NCBI GenBank assembly: GCA_021813325.1
Contig: JAKALA010000011.1
Span: 1-64,000, forward strand
DNA length: 64,000 nt
Source: a bacterium
Lineage (GTDB): Bacteria > Verrucomicrobiota > Verrucomicrobiia > Limisphaerales > UBA11358
Direction: 5' to 3'
Shown one piece after another: positions 49,973 to 58,891 of the stretch. The notes beneath the pieces were generated by a model. That model made no database searches. It saw only the letters and a program-made list of their open reading frames with translations, and was not told the DNA's origin. The first letter of the stretch is position 1; every line of letters begins with the position of its first letter. The position numbers and the translations under genes are program-made.

Positions 49973-50911
49973 ATGGACGTTTCCGTCATCATCCTCACCT
50001 TCAACACTCGCGCCATGACGGCCGAGGCGGTGCGTTCCGTGCTCGCCAGCGATGCCTCGGTGCGCCGGGAAATTTTGGTGGTGGACAACGGCTCGGCCGA
50101 CGGCACGGCGGAATTTTTCGCGCGGGAATTTCCCGAAATCCATTTCATCCGCTCGGAGCGAAACCTCGGTTTCGCCCGCGCCGTCAATCTCGCCGCGCGC
50201 CGGGCCGCCGGCGAATTCATCCTGCTGCTGAATTCCGACGCGCGGGTGGCGACGGATTCGCTGACCCTGGCGCGGCAATGGCTGCGCGATCATCCCGAAT
50301 GCGCCGTCGCCGGCGCGCAATTGATCAACGCCGACGGTTCGCGGCAAAATTCCATCGCGAATCTGCCGACGCTCGCGACCGAGTTACTGAACAAATCCCT
50401 GCTGCGCCGGCTCTGGCCAAAAAAATTTCCTGGCAAAGAGCAGTTTTTTCCGGAGCCGATTGAAGTGGAAACGGTCGTCGGCGCGTTCATGCTTATCCGC
50501 CGATCCGTCTGGGATGCGCTCGGCGGACTGGACGAACGCTTCTTTTTCTTTCTGGAAGAAACCGATTTTTGCCGGCAGGTCCGCGCGAAAAGCTTCACGG
50601 TCATGCACCTGCCACAGGTGCGCGTCTGCCACGGCCAGGGCCAGACCGCCAAACAAGTTTCGGTGGGCGCACGCATTGAATACTGGCGCTCGCGCTACGC
50701 CTACTTCGCCAAAAATTTCGGCGGGGTGACCCGGCGGGCCTTGCGAATCGGCCTGCTGCTGCGGCTGTTCGTGGACTGGCTGGCGGCCCTGCTCCTGACG
50801 CTGGTGACGTTTGGAACGAATTCCCGCTGGACCTCGCGGCTGAAAATTTATTCCGCCCTCGTCGCCTGGCATTTGCGCGGCTGCCCCGCAACCGGCGGGT
50901 TGCCCCGATAA
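49973..50911 (+). CDS. GT2 glycosyltransferase (rhamnosyltransferase-like)
   Basis: A 312-residue GT-A enzyme: VSVIILTFNTRAMTAEAVRS, VVDNGSADGTAEFF, LLLNSDARVATDSL (DxD-type) and FFFLEETDFCRQVRAKSF. This set is typical of GT2 proteins that assemble O-antigen or exopolysaccharide, often adding rhamnose; the sugar cannot be confirmed. The C-terminus has one or two membrane helices (FVDWLAALLLTLVTFG). Six bp after the preceding gene, one bp before the next. Confidence 0.86.
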   Translation: MDVSVIILTFNTRAMTAEAVRSVLASDASVRREILVVDNGSADGTAEFFAREFPEIHFIRSERNLGFARAVNLAARRAAGEFILLLNSDARVATDSLTLARQWLRDHPECAVAGAQLINADGSRQNSIANLPTLATELLNKSLLRRLWPKKFPGKEQFFPEPIEVETVVGAFMLIRRSVWDALGGLDERFFFFLEETDFCRQVRAKSFTVMHLPQVRVCHGQGQTAKQVSVGARIEYWRSRYAYFAKNFGGVTRRALRIGLLLRLFVDWLAALLLTLVTFGTNSRWTSRLKIYSALVAWHLRGCPATGGLPR

Positions 50912-50912
50912 A

Positions 50913-51914
50913 ATGGCAAAGAAAAAATCCATTCTGCTCATTCGTTTCAAGTCCATCGGCGACGTGGTGCTGACGCTGCCGACGGTGCAGGCCGTCCGCG
51001 AAAATTTTCCGGACGCGCACATTGCGTTCTGCACCATCCGCGACAACGCGCCGTTGCTCCAGGGTTTTCGCGAGGTGGACGAGGTGATCGCGTTCGATCG
51101 CGAGGCGCTGCGCAGCGGCAATCCGTTCCGCATCGTGCCGGTATTTCTCGGCTTGCTCGCGCGGCTGCGCCGGGGCCGGTTTTCGCTGGTGGTGGATTTG
51201 CAAGGCTACGGCGAAACCGCCTGGCTGGCGCGGCTCACCGGCGCCGCGGAGCGCTGGGGCACGATCTACAGTTCCGGCCGGCGCTGGGCCTACACGCGCC
51301 ACCTGCCGCGCAACACCCAGGTTCACGCCACCGACGATCACCTGGCCCTGCTGCGCCACGGCGGGCTGCGCGTGAGCCGCATCCGCAACGGATTTTCCCT
51401 GCCGCCGGAAGCACTGGCAACTGCGAGAAAATTTTTTACGGACCACCGGCTGGATCCGGTCTGTCCGACCATGTTCATCCAGCCCTTCACCAGCATGGCG
51501 CATAAGAATTGGCCGCTGGAAAATTATCTGGCCGTGGCGCGGCATTGGCAGGCGCGCGGGGTCCAAATTATTTTCGGCGGCGGACCCGGCGACCGCGCCA
51601 GACTGGCATCGGCGGAAAAGGAAGGTTTCGCCATCTCGGCCGGCGTGCCGCTGCTGGTCACCGGCGGGTTGATGCAACTCTCCACGCTGGTGCTCGGCGG
51701 CGATACCGGGGCACTGCATCTGGCCGTGGCGCTGGGCAAACGCGTGCTGATGCTCATGCACGAGGCAACCGCCGGCAGCCCAACGCCCTTCCAACATCCG
51801 GAGTGGGTGGTCACCGCGCCGCGCCCAGTCGCCATTGCGGAAATTCCCATCGCTGCTGTGAACACCGAGGTCGCGAAAATTTTCAGCGCACCGGCCGGTA
51901 ATGTTGCCGGCTGA
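50913..51914 (+). CDS. GT9 heptosyltransferase-like glycosyltransferase
   Basis: A 333-residue GT-B enzyme: KSILLIRFKSIGDVVLTLPT at the N-terminus and VLGGDTGALHLAVALGKRVL near 265-284. PFTSMAHKNWPLENYLAVA is the acceptor/donor hinge typical of GT9. Third GT9 gene of the island. Its last 32 bp overlap the 3' end of the gene on the opposite strand. Confidence 0.87.
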   Translation: MAKKKSILLIRFKSIGDVVLTLPTVQAVRENFPDAHIAFCTIRDNAPLLQGFREVDEVIAFDREALRSGNPFRIVPVFLGLLARLRRGRFSLVVDLQGYGETAWLARLTGAAERWGTIYSSGRRWAYTRHLPRNTQVHATDDHLALLRHGGLRVSRIRNGFSLPPEALATARKFFTDHRLDPVCPTMFIQPFTSMAHKNWPLENYLAVARHWQARGVQIIFGGGPGDRARLASAEKEGFAISAGVPLLVTGGLMQLSTLVLGGDTGALHLAVALGKRVLMLMHEATAGSPTPFQHPEWVVTAPRPVAIAEIPIAAVNTEVAKIFSAPAGNVAG

Positions 51915-52758
51915 AATCCCAGCCGAAGGTTTTTTCCAGCCACCGCAGCCGGCGATGTTTTTTCTCGCGCGCGGTCAGTTGATGATTGGGGTCGGCATGA
52001 AAAAGGCCCTCCGCCGCCGGCAGCCAGTCCTGCACGATTTGCGGATGCGTGCCGGCGAACTGACGGAGCACGCCGGGATCAATCTGGGAATAATCCACCG
52101 GCTTCAATTCGCGGTTGTTCCAGAATTTCAGGACGCTGGCGGATTTCAAATTCATCTGCGCCTCGCTCCGCACCCAGCCGTAGTGGTAAATCGTCGCTCC
52201 GCTGTGCGCCGCGCGCGGGTAGCGTGATTTTTTGTGACCGGTGACGACGTTGAAAAACAGCGCCTCGCTGGACCACGCCGGAATCGTGTTGCGAATGATG
52301 CGGACTTCGCGGCGATACCAGCCGGGCGACCACGCGAGGGTGTTTTTGTTGCCGTAAAAATGCAGGTAATCGAACGCCAGCGCCTCGACGCGCTCGTCGC
52401 GGAGATATTTTTCCATTACTGCGCGGATTTTGGGCAGATCATTTTCGTGCAGAACTTCGTCCGCTTCGAGATAAAACGCCCAGTCGCCGGTGCAGTTGAA
52501 CAGCGCGATGGATTTCTGCTGGCCATAGACGAAGCCCTTCACCGAATAATCGCTGCGCAGGTTTTCGTTCCACGTCGTCGGGATGAGGCGGATTTTCGGA
52601 TCGCCAATTTCACGGAGTATTTCTTCCGTGGCGTCGTCGCACGGGCCGAGCGCGATGACGAACTCGTCCACGAGGGGCAAAAGCGAGCGGATGGACGCGA
52701 CGAACGGATAGCCCAGTTTCTGGCCGTTGCGTAGGAAGGTGAATCCGCTGACTTTCAT
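51883..52758 (-). CDS. GT2-like glycosyltransferase
   Basis: A 291-residue protein with KVSGFTFLRNGQKLGYPFVA at the N-terminus, DEFVIALGPCDDATEEILRE and DWAFYLEADEVLHENDLPKI (ExD in place of DxD). This group of GT2-like proteins is found in surface glycan clusters; the sugar is unknown. It is convergent with, and overlaps by 32 bp, the upstream GT9 gene. Confidence 0.8.
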   Translation of the reverse strand: MKVSGFTFLRNGQKLGYPFVASIRSLLPLVDEFVIALGPCDDATEEILREIGDPKIRLIPTTWNENLRSDYSVKGFVYGQQKSIALFNCTGDWAFYLEADEVLHENDLPKIRAVMEKYLRDERVEALAFDYLHFYGNKNTLAWSPGWYRREVRIIRNTIPAWSSEALFFNVVTGHKKSRYPRAAHSGATIYHYGWVRSEAQMNLKSASVLKFWNNRELKPVDYSQIDPGVLRQFAGTHPQIVQDWLPAAEGLFHADPNHQLTAREKKHRRLRWLEKTFGWDFSRQHYRPVR

Positions 52759-52818
52759 TATGGTTTATAATTTGCGATTCGGGCGCAGGTCAAAAAAGGG
52801 AAAACTTCCAGAACGGGT

Positions 52819-53130
52819 CTAATCGCCAAGCAACTTCTTCAAATTGGCCCGGGCGGCATCTTCGCGGACGTTTTTGAAGTCCAAACCCCGCCACGCGCGT
52901 TTGGCAAAGTCAAAAAACTCGCAGAAATTGCCGACGTGCTTTTCGTGGACGAGATCGGCGCGGCGCTCGCGGCATTGCTCCGCCGCGCGGGGGTCATAAT
53001 ACAGGCAGTTCAGGCAGCAACGCAGATCGGCGCGGCATTGCAGGCAGGTTTCGCCCCGGCCGGGGTTGCCGTTCAACTTCCAGGGTTCGCCGCATTTATG
53101 GCAATGTCGGGTAGGGGAGCTTGGCATCAA
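52819..53130 (-). CDS. Cysteine-rich zinc-ribbon-like protein, unknown function
   Basis: A 103-residue protein with nine cysteines: RHCHKCGEPW, ETCLQCRADLRCCLNCLYYD, AEQCRERR and NFCEFFDF. The CxxC pairs suggest a zinc ribbon followed by a CxxC cluster. The C-terminus (FKNVREDAARANLKKLLGD) is helical. I recognise the general type from Planctomycetes and Verrucomicrobia genomes but not a function. It may start at M1 or M2. Confidence 0.6.
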   Translation of the reverse strand: MMPSSPTRHCHKCGEPWKLNGNPGRGETCLQCRADLRCCLNCLYYDPRAAEQCRERRADLVHEKHVGNFCEFFDFAKRAWRGLDFKNVREDAARANLKKLLGD

Positions 53131-53199
53131 TTGATCGGGATCTTATGCCAACGGAAAAAATAACTCAATGCCGGAAGGCGAATGGCGAGATTTCGGTGA

Positions 53200-53560
53200 C
53201 GAATTTCTCTGGGTTTGCCGGAGCAATAATGATCGCGCGGTTGGGGAAGCGCGGCCCCGGCGTGCGCGTGAGATCGGCGACAAACGCCCGATAGTTGCCC
53301 CAAGACCGGTTGCGATGCCAGCCGGTGAGGGAGGAACATCCCGCCGTTGCCGAACAAACGCTTCAATCAGCAACACTGGCGAACGGCCAAGTTTGTTTTC
53401 ATTGGCGAGTTTGATGAAGTCTGCCAAGTCCCCCTTCAATCGATTTGCGCCAGAGAATGCGCTTACGCCTAAATCCGAAAAGGTTTTCTGGGAAGTGTCC
53501 ATCCATTTGCTTTGCAAATCTCCAGTGGTTTGGCAAGTTGCCGTTGCTCGCCACTCCCTT
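53200..53560 (-). pseudogene. Remnant of a serine recombinase (resolvase N-terminal domain)
   Basis: In the minus frame the segment TFSDLGVSAFSGANRLKGDL then ADFIKLANENKL (about 53410-53485) followed by PVLLIEAF matches the middle of resolvase-type N-terminal domains, where 'DLGVSAYxGxN' precedes 'GxxLLVESLDRLSR'. The catalytic serine region is not present, and after LLIEAFVRQRRD the match is lost; other frames carry later scraps. Without a start, a catalytic residue or the recombinase zinc domain it cannot function. Evidence of an earlier mobile element beside the helicase gene. Confidence 0.6.
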
Positions 53561-53622
53561 TGGTCTGGCGTTTTGATGTCAACCTGACGTAACTGTATGC
53601 CGTTTTGGATTGCACCGTTTTC

Positions 53623-55683
53623 ATGCACGAATACTACATTCATAGTAAATTCAAGTCCAACACGCCGGAAATCCGGCTGAACATCGACTATCCGCGCGAA
53701 CTGAACGAACAACAACTGGCCGCCGTCACGGCTCCGCCCGGCCCCGCCCTCGTCATCGCCGGCGCCGGTTCAGGCAAAACCCGGACGCTGACCTACCGGG
53801 TGGCCTACCTGCTGGAACAAGGCATCCCGCCCGACCGGATTTTGCTGCTGACTTTCACCAACAAAGCCGCGGCCGAAATGATGCGGCGCGTGTCTGAGCT
53901 GCTCGGTCATGAACTTCGTTCCTTGTGGGGCGGCACCTTTCATTCGATTGGCGCGCGCCTTTTGCGCCTGCACGCGGAGTTGCTGGGTTACCAGCGCGAC
54001 TTCACCATCCTTGATCGGGATGACGCCAAGGATTTGATTAAAGCCGGCTTGGCTGACGCCAAAATCGACAAAAAGGACAAGCACTTTCCCAAACCGGACG
54101 TGTTGAATGAAATGTTCTCGCTCGCGGCCAACACCCATCGATCCATTGCCGAATTGATCGATGGTCAATTCGGCTATTTCTCGGCCTACGCGACTGAAAT
54201 TGCGGACCAGCACAAGCGATACATCGAACGCAAACGCGCCGCCAATGGGATGGACTTTGACGATTTGCTGGCCCTCTGGCTGAAGCTCATGCAGGAGCAT
54301 CCCACCGTGCTGGAACACTACCAGCGCCGCTTCCAGTTCATCCTCGTGGATGAATATCAAGACACCAACAAATTGCAGGGCGATTTGATTGATTTGCTCG
54401 CCGCCCGGCACCATAACGTCACCGTGGTCGGAGATGACGCCCAAAGCATTTACGCCTGGCGCGGCGCCAATTTTGCGAACATCCTGAATTTCCCCAAACG
54501 GTATCCCGGCGCAAAGGTTTTTAAAATTGAAACCAATTACCGCAGCACGCCTGAAATCCTGAACGTGGCCAACGCCGCCATCACCGCCAATGTCAATCAG
54601 TTCGCCAAGGAATTGTCACCGGCCAGGCGTTCCGGCTTGAAACCGGCCTTGATCCCATGCCACGACGCGGGGCAACAGTCCGCCTTTATTGCCCAACGCG
54701 TGCTGGAATTGCGCGAGGAAGGTGTCAGCCTGAATCAAATCGCCGTGCTGTATCGCTCGCATTTTCATGTCCTGGAATTGCAGTTGGAATTAACCCGGCG
54801 GCAGATTCCCTTCTCGATCACCAGCGGCATCCGTTTCTTTGAACAGGCCCACATCAAGGACGCCACGGCCTATCTCAAATTCGTGGCCAACCCGAAAGAT
54901 GAAGTATCCTTCAAGCGGCTGGCGCTCTTGCTGCCGGGCGTGGGAGCCAAAGGGGCGGATAAATTATTCCAGATTTTTTCTGAAAAATTAAAGGACACCG
55001 GCGCGAGCCGTCTGCCCCTGACAATGTTGCCAGACGCCGCCAACGAACCGGCAGCATCACAGACCAGTTTGGCTCCGCTCCTGCAAGCCTGCGCGAAGGC
55101 CGTGCCCAAAAAGGCCGTCACACCTTGGGCGCAATTTGTCGCCACCATCTCCCAACTGGAAGCCGACGCCACCAGGCGAAGCGCGGCCAAAATGCTGCGT
55201 CTGATCATGGATGCCGGTTACGATGATTATCTCAAGGAAACTTACGACAATTATGAGCGGCGCCTGGATGAAATCCAGCAACTGGCGGAATTTGCGTTCC
55301 AGTTTGGCACGGTTGAAGAATTTCTCACCCAACTGGCGCTGCTGACCAACGTGGAAGCCGAAGACGATCCCGGTGATGACACGGAACGCATCAAGTTGTC
55401 CACCATCCATCAGGCCAAGGGGCTGGAATTTGAGGTTGTGTTTGTCATCATGCTTTGCGACGGACTGTTTCCCTCCTCTCGTTCCACGGAAACCAACGAC
55501 GGCGAGGAGGAAGAACGCCGGTTGTTCTATGTCTCGATTACCCGGGCGAAAAATGAATTGTATTTGTGCTACCCGCAAATCCGGAGCAGCTTCGGCCATT
55601 CCGGAGGCGACATTTTTCAATCGCCCTCCCGGTTTCTTTCGGAGATTCCCAAAGATTTATTAAACGAATGGAACTTGCGCTGA
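53623..55683 (+). CDS. UvrD/PcrA/Rep-type superfamily 1 DNA helicase
   Basis: About 686 residues from ATG 53623; a TTG six codons upstream is the alternative. Helicase motifs are all present: Q-motif LNEQQLAAVTAP, Walker A VIAGAGSGKTRTLTYR, Ia LTFTNKAAAEMM, II VDEYQDTNKLQGD, III VVGDDAQSIYAWRGA, IV NYRSTPEIL, V IHQAKGLEFEVVF and VI VSITRAKNELYLC. A 3'-5' helicase for repair or replication restart. It follows a recombinase remnant; no partner genes adjoin. Confidence 0.92.
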   Translation: MHEYYIHSKFKSNTPEIRLNIDYPRELNEQQLAAVTAPPGPALVIAGAGSGKTRTLTYRVAYLLEQGIPPDRILLLTFTNKAAAEMMRRVSELLGHELRSLWGGTFHSIGARLLRLHAELLGYQRDFTILDRDDAKDLIKAGLADAKIDKKDKHFPKPDVLNEMFSLAANTHRSIAELIDGQFGYFSAYATEIADQHKRYIERKRAANGMDFDDLLALWLKLMQEHPTVLEHYQRRFQFILVDEYQDTNKLQGDLIDLLAARHHNVTVVGDDAQSIYAWRGANFANILNFPKRYPGAKVFKIETNYRSTPEILNVANAAITANVNQFAKELSPARRSGLKPALIPCHDAGQQSAFIAQRVLELREEGVSLNQIAVLYRSHFHVLELQLELTRRQIPFSITSGIRFFEQAHIKDATAYLKFVANPKDEVSFKRLALLLPGVGAKGADKLFQIFSEKLKDTGASRLPLTMLPDAANEPAASQTSLAPLLQACAKAVPKKAVTPWAQFVATISQLEADATRRSAAKMLRLIMDAGYDDYLKETYDNYERRLDEIQQLAEFAFQFGTVEEFLTQLALLTNVEAEDDPGDDTERIKLSTIHQAKGLEFEVVFVIMLCDGLFPSSRSTETNDGEEEERRLFYVSITRAKNELYLCYPQIRSSFGHSGGDIFQSPSRFLSEIPKDLLNEWNLR

Positions 55684-55710
55684 GTTTAGCTTCATTCACT
55701 CATCCGTCTC

Positions 55711-56571
55711 ATGCATTATCAATTGCCCAACACGGCAGCGTCATCCATCGGCAGTGCCACCAAAAGTCAAAAGCCCCATTACGTCATTATCGTGCTGACC
55801 ATGGCGGTCATGGCCTTGGAAATTTCAAGTTCGCGGGTCCACACCGGCGCGTGGGAAGTCCTGCTGCTGCTCCTGGCAACGGTGGGTTCAATCAGTGGAT
55901 TGGCCGTGCAATTACCGCTCCAAAGCGTATTGTTCGCGGCTCTGCTCACCGCATCGATGGGCTGTGCCGCGCACGCTTTGAGCGTGCTCACGGGCATTCC
56001 TTTCGGCCCCATCGCATTTGGCCAAACCATCGGGTTGAAGCTGTTCAAAACCGTGCCGCTGGCCATGGGCGCGGTCTGGATCGTTTTCACCTTCAGTTCC
56101 CGCGGCGTGGCCCGGTTGATATTGCGCCCGTGGCGTCAGGTTCCGAACTACGGCTTCTGGCTGATGGGCTTGACCGCGGTGTTCACTTCGGCGCTTTTTG
56201 CGGCCCTGGAACCCTTCGGGAAACTGCGCCATTTCTGGCTGTGGCAGCATACAAAAATGCGCTTCACTTGGTTCGACGCGCCGGTTTTATACTATTTTGT
56301 GTTGAGCTTTATGGCGCTCATCATCCTGGGAATGATCTCGCCCTTCTTCATCCGCAAACAGCCGGGCGAATCAGATCGTTCGGACATCACGCCTTTGCTT
56401 GTGTGGCTGGGCGGCTTGGCGATGTTTCTCACCGCATCCATCCGCGCCGGCCAATGGAATGCGGTGATATTCGACGCGGCGTTGATGGCCAGCGTCACTT
56501 TGCCGTCTTTGCGGGGAGTGTTCTGGAAAACGGAAAAAACCGAATCGGAAAGTGCGGAGCGAACGGCCTGA
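55711..56571 (+). CDS. Multi-pass membrane protein, CruF/DUF422-like
   Basis: A 286-residue protein with about seven hydrophobic segments. VLTGIPFGPIAFGQTIGLKL (about 90-109), VPLAMGAVWIVFTF and FTSALFAALEPFG resemble the carotenoid-biosynthesis membrane protein family (CruF, DUF422), which hydrates carotenoids. The likeness is moderate and no carotenoid gene adjoins, so a function is not claimed. Convergent with the CNNM operon, ending 20 bp from it. Confidence 0.6.
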   Translation: MHYQLPNTAASSIGSATKSQKPHYVIIVLTMAVMALEISSSRVHTGAWEVLLLLLATVGSISGLAVQLPLQSVLFAALLTASMGCAAHALSVLTGIPFGPIAFGQTIGLKLFKTVPLAMGAVWIVFTFSSRGVARLILRPWRQVPNYGFWLMGLTAVFTSALFAALEPFGKLRHFWLWQHTKMRFTWFDAPVLYYFVLSFMALIILGMISPFFIRKQPGESDRSDITPLLVWLGGLAMFLTASIRAGQWNAVIFDAALMASVTLPSLRGVFWKTEKTESESAERTA

Positions 56572-56591
56572 AACAGCACGAACCCGGAGCG

Positions 56592-57905
56592 TCAGGGCGA
56601 ATCCAGATTGCGCGAGACTTTAAGCCGGGCCACCCGCGGGCCGTCCATTTCTTCCACGCGCAATTCGAAATCGTTCACGCTGACAATGTCGCCGGTCTTC
56701 GGAAAACCGCCCAATTTTTCCGTCAGCCAACCGCTCGCCGTGGTGGTGTTATCGTCATGCTGGACGGAGCCGATGACCCGTTCCAGTTCATGCAAGGCCA
56801 ATGTGCCGGCCGCTTCCCATGCGGTTTCGCCCAGGCGGATCAGCTCTGATTTTTCCGCATCAAACTCGTCCTGAATCTGGCCCACCAACGCTTCAATGGT
56901 ATTTTCCAAGGTCAAAACACCGACCGTGCCGCCGTATTCATCCACCACCACGGCGAAGTGCAGTTTCCGGTTTAAAAAGCGTTTGAGCAATTTGTCCAAC
57001 GCGGCCGTTTCCGGCACATAAATCAGCTGGCGCGCCAGCGGCAACAAATCCGCGGCGGTGCGGGCTTTGTCGCGCATGGCGTAAAGATCCTTGATGTGGA
57101 TTACCCCCAGAGTCTTGTCCAAATCCCCATCGACACAAATGGGAAAGCGCGAGTAGCGCGTCTTTTCTGCAATGCTGACGCATTCAGCAATGAATGCACT
57201 GGAGCTGAAGCAAGTTATCTCATTGCGCGGTCGCATCACTTCGCGGGCTGTGCGATAACGCAAATCCAGCGCATTTAAAATCAGGTCGCGCCGGTCAACA
57301 GAACCTTTTGCCGACGCCAGCACCACCCGCAACTCATCTTCTGAATAGGTATGCTCATCCTCTGAAACCACCTCGAATCCCGCGCGGCGCAATAGCCAGT
57401 TGGAAGCCGAGTTCAGAATAACAACGAAGGGATAGGACAGCCGGTAAAACCACAACAGCGGATACGCCACCCACAGGGCGGTGGGCAATGTCCTTTGGAT
57501 GGCGAGCAGCTTGGGCGCCTGTTCCCCCGTGGTGATGTGTAAAAAAGTAATCGCCGAGATGCCAATAATGAAGGCCAACACGTGCTGCAGTTCCAGTGAC
57601 TCCAAACGCAGCCAGTTAAATATCGGGTCCAGCAGCGCCATAAATACCGGCTCCCCGATCCATCCCAAACCCAGGCTGGCCAGCGTAATGCCCAACTGAC
57701 AGGCGCTGAGATAGGCGTTCAAATTTTGGACGATATGTTGGGTCAGACGCGCCCCGCGCCGACCTTTCTCCACCAGCGCGTTGAGTTGTGTTTCACGAAT
57801 GCGCACCAAGGCAAATTCGGCCGCCACAAAAAATCCGTTGATCGCCACCAACACCAAGACAGCGACAATCTTTAAGGCTGCGATAATGGCAGCATCCCAG
57901 CTCAT
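56592..57905 (-). CDS. CNNM/CorC-HlyC family membrane protein with CBS and transporter-associated domains
   Basis: About 437 residues from ATG 57905, which overlaps the upstream stop by 4 bp; the longer frame to 58253 lies in that gene's shadow. A DUF21/CNNM membrane domain occupies about 1-200 (VLVAINGFFVAAEFALVRIR, LACQLG-type helices), a CBS pair about 210-340 (AREVMRPRNEITC, LGVIHIKDLYAM) and a C-terminal CorC_HlyC domain about 350-435 (DEYGGTVGVLTLENTIEAL). Members are implicated in magnesium and other metal transport. Last of three overlapping paralogues. Confidence 0.88.
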   Translation of the reverse strand: MSWDAAIIAALKIVAVLVLVAINGFFVAAEFALVRIRETQLNALVEKGRRGARLTQHIVQNLNAYLSACQLGITLASLGLGWIGEPVFMALLDPIFNWLRLESLELQHVLAFIIGISAITFLHITTGEQAPKLLAIQRTLPTALWVAYPLLWFYRLSYPFVVILNSASNWLLRRAGFEVVSEDEHTYSEDELRVVLASAKGSVDRRDLILNALDLRYRTAREVMRPRNEITCFSSSAFIAECVSIAEKTRYSRFPICVDGDLDKTLGVIHIKDLYAMRDKARTAADLLPLARQLIYVPETAALDKLLKRFLNRKLHFAVVVDEYGGTVGVLTLENTIEALVGQIQDEFDAEKSELIRLGETAWEAAGTLALHELERVIGSVQHDDNTTTASGWLTEKLGGFPKTGDIVSVNDFELRVEEMDGPRVARLKVSRNLDSP

Positions 57906-58891
57906 AATTTTACCTCGCCAAACATGAGCTTCAAAATATCTTCCAGCGAAACCACGCCCACTTCGCGCCCGTCCCGCGCCAGGACAATGGCCAGGCGCTG
58001 CCCCGAACGTTGCAATTGGCGCAACGCGATTTCCAGATGCGCATCGTCGGGAAGGAACAAGGCGGGTAAAAGAAATTCCCCGGCCGTTTGCCGCAGATCC
58101 AAATCTTCCTGGAACAGCAGCACGGTCGTGTCCAGCAACCCGGCGATCCGGCGTTTGCCGTCCCGCTCTTCCCATACCGGCAGCCGGGTCAAATTCTTGT
58201 CGCGCGCCAGTTGAAAGGCCGCCGCCAGCGGCGTCTGCTTTTCCACCGAGCAAAGGCTGCCGAGAGGCACGCTGATTTTAGCGACTGTGAAATTTTGCAG
58301 GTCGAGCACGCGATTGACCATGACATGTTCCTCGCTGGTCAGCGCCTGGGCGGCTTCCGCCATGACCGCGCGCATTTCCTCGCGGTTGCCGAACAGCCGG
58401 CCGGTAAAGGCTTTTGAACCGCGCCAATGCAGGACGATTTGCGAGATGCTCTCCACCACAAACACCAGGGGACGCAGCGCCAGATAAGCCAGCCGCACCA
58501 CGCTGGCGGCGGCGAGGCAAAGCCGGTTGGGATACGCCCGAAACAGCATTTTGGGCAGCAGATCAAAGAACGCGTAAAACGTGAAAACGACCACGGCAAA
58601 CGCGCTCACGATCCAGCCTGCCTGCCCGGAAAACCGGTCGTGCAATTTAACCAAAACCCAGCCCAAAATTAAAAAGTTGACCAGCGTATTCCCGACGAGA
58701 ATTGTCCACAAAAAGCGCTCCGGCCTTTCCAAAAAAAGTTGCAACTGGCGCGCTTGGGCGTTGCCGCCGCGGGCCAGCCGGCGAATCCGCAGCCGGTTCA
58801 ACCCGAACACGCCGGCTTCCATGCCCGACAGCAAAAACGACAACAGCAGGCAGAGGCCTAACGCAAAGAATGTCGGCAGTGATCCCATCAT
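57902..58891 (-). CDS. CNNM/CorC-HlyC family membrane protein lacking the C-terminal domain
   Basis: A 329-residue member: DUF21/CNNM membrane part about 1-190 (LCLLLSFLLSGMEAGVFGLN), CBS pair about 200-325 (FTVAKISVPLGSLCSV, VGVVSLEDILKLMFG). It stops right after the second CBS motif, so the CorC_HlyC domain present in its two neighbours is missing. It overlaps both neighbours by 4 bp (ATGA), so the three are translated from one mRNA and may form hetero-oligomers. Confidence 0.87.
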   Translation of the reverse strand: MMGSLPTFFALGLCLLLSFLLSGMEAGVFGLNRLRIRRLARGGNAQARQLQLFLERPERFLWTILVGNTLVNFLILGWVLVKLHDRFSGQAGWIVSAFAVVVFTFYAFFDLLPKMLFRAYPNRLCLAAASVVRLAYLALRPLVFVVESISQIVLHWRGSKAFTGRLFGNREEMRAVMAEAAQALTSEEHVMVNRVLDLQNFTVAKISVPLGSLCSVEKQTPLAAAFQLARDKNLTRLPVWEERDGKRRIAGLLDTTVLLFQEDLDLRQTAGEFLLPALFLPDDAHLEIALRQLQRSGQRLAIVLARDGREVGVVSLEDILKLMFGEVKL

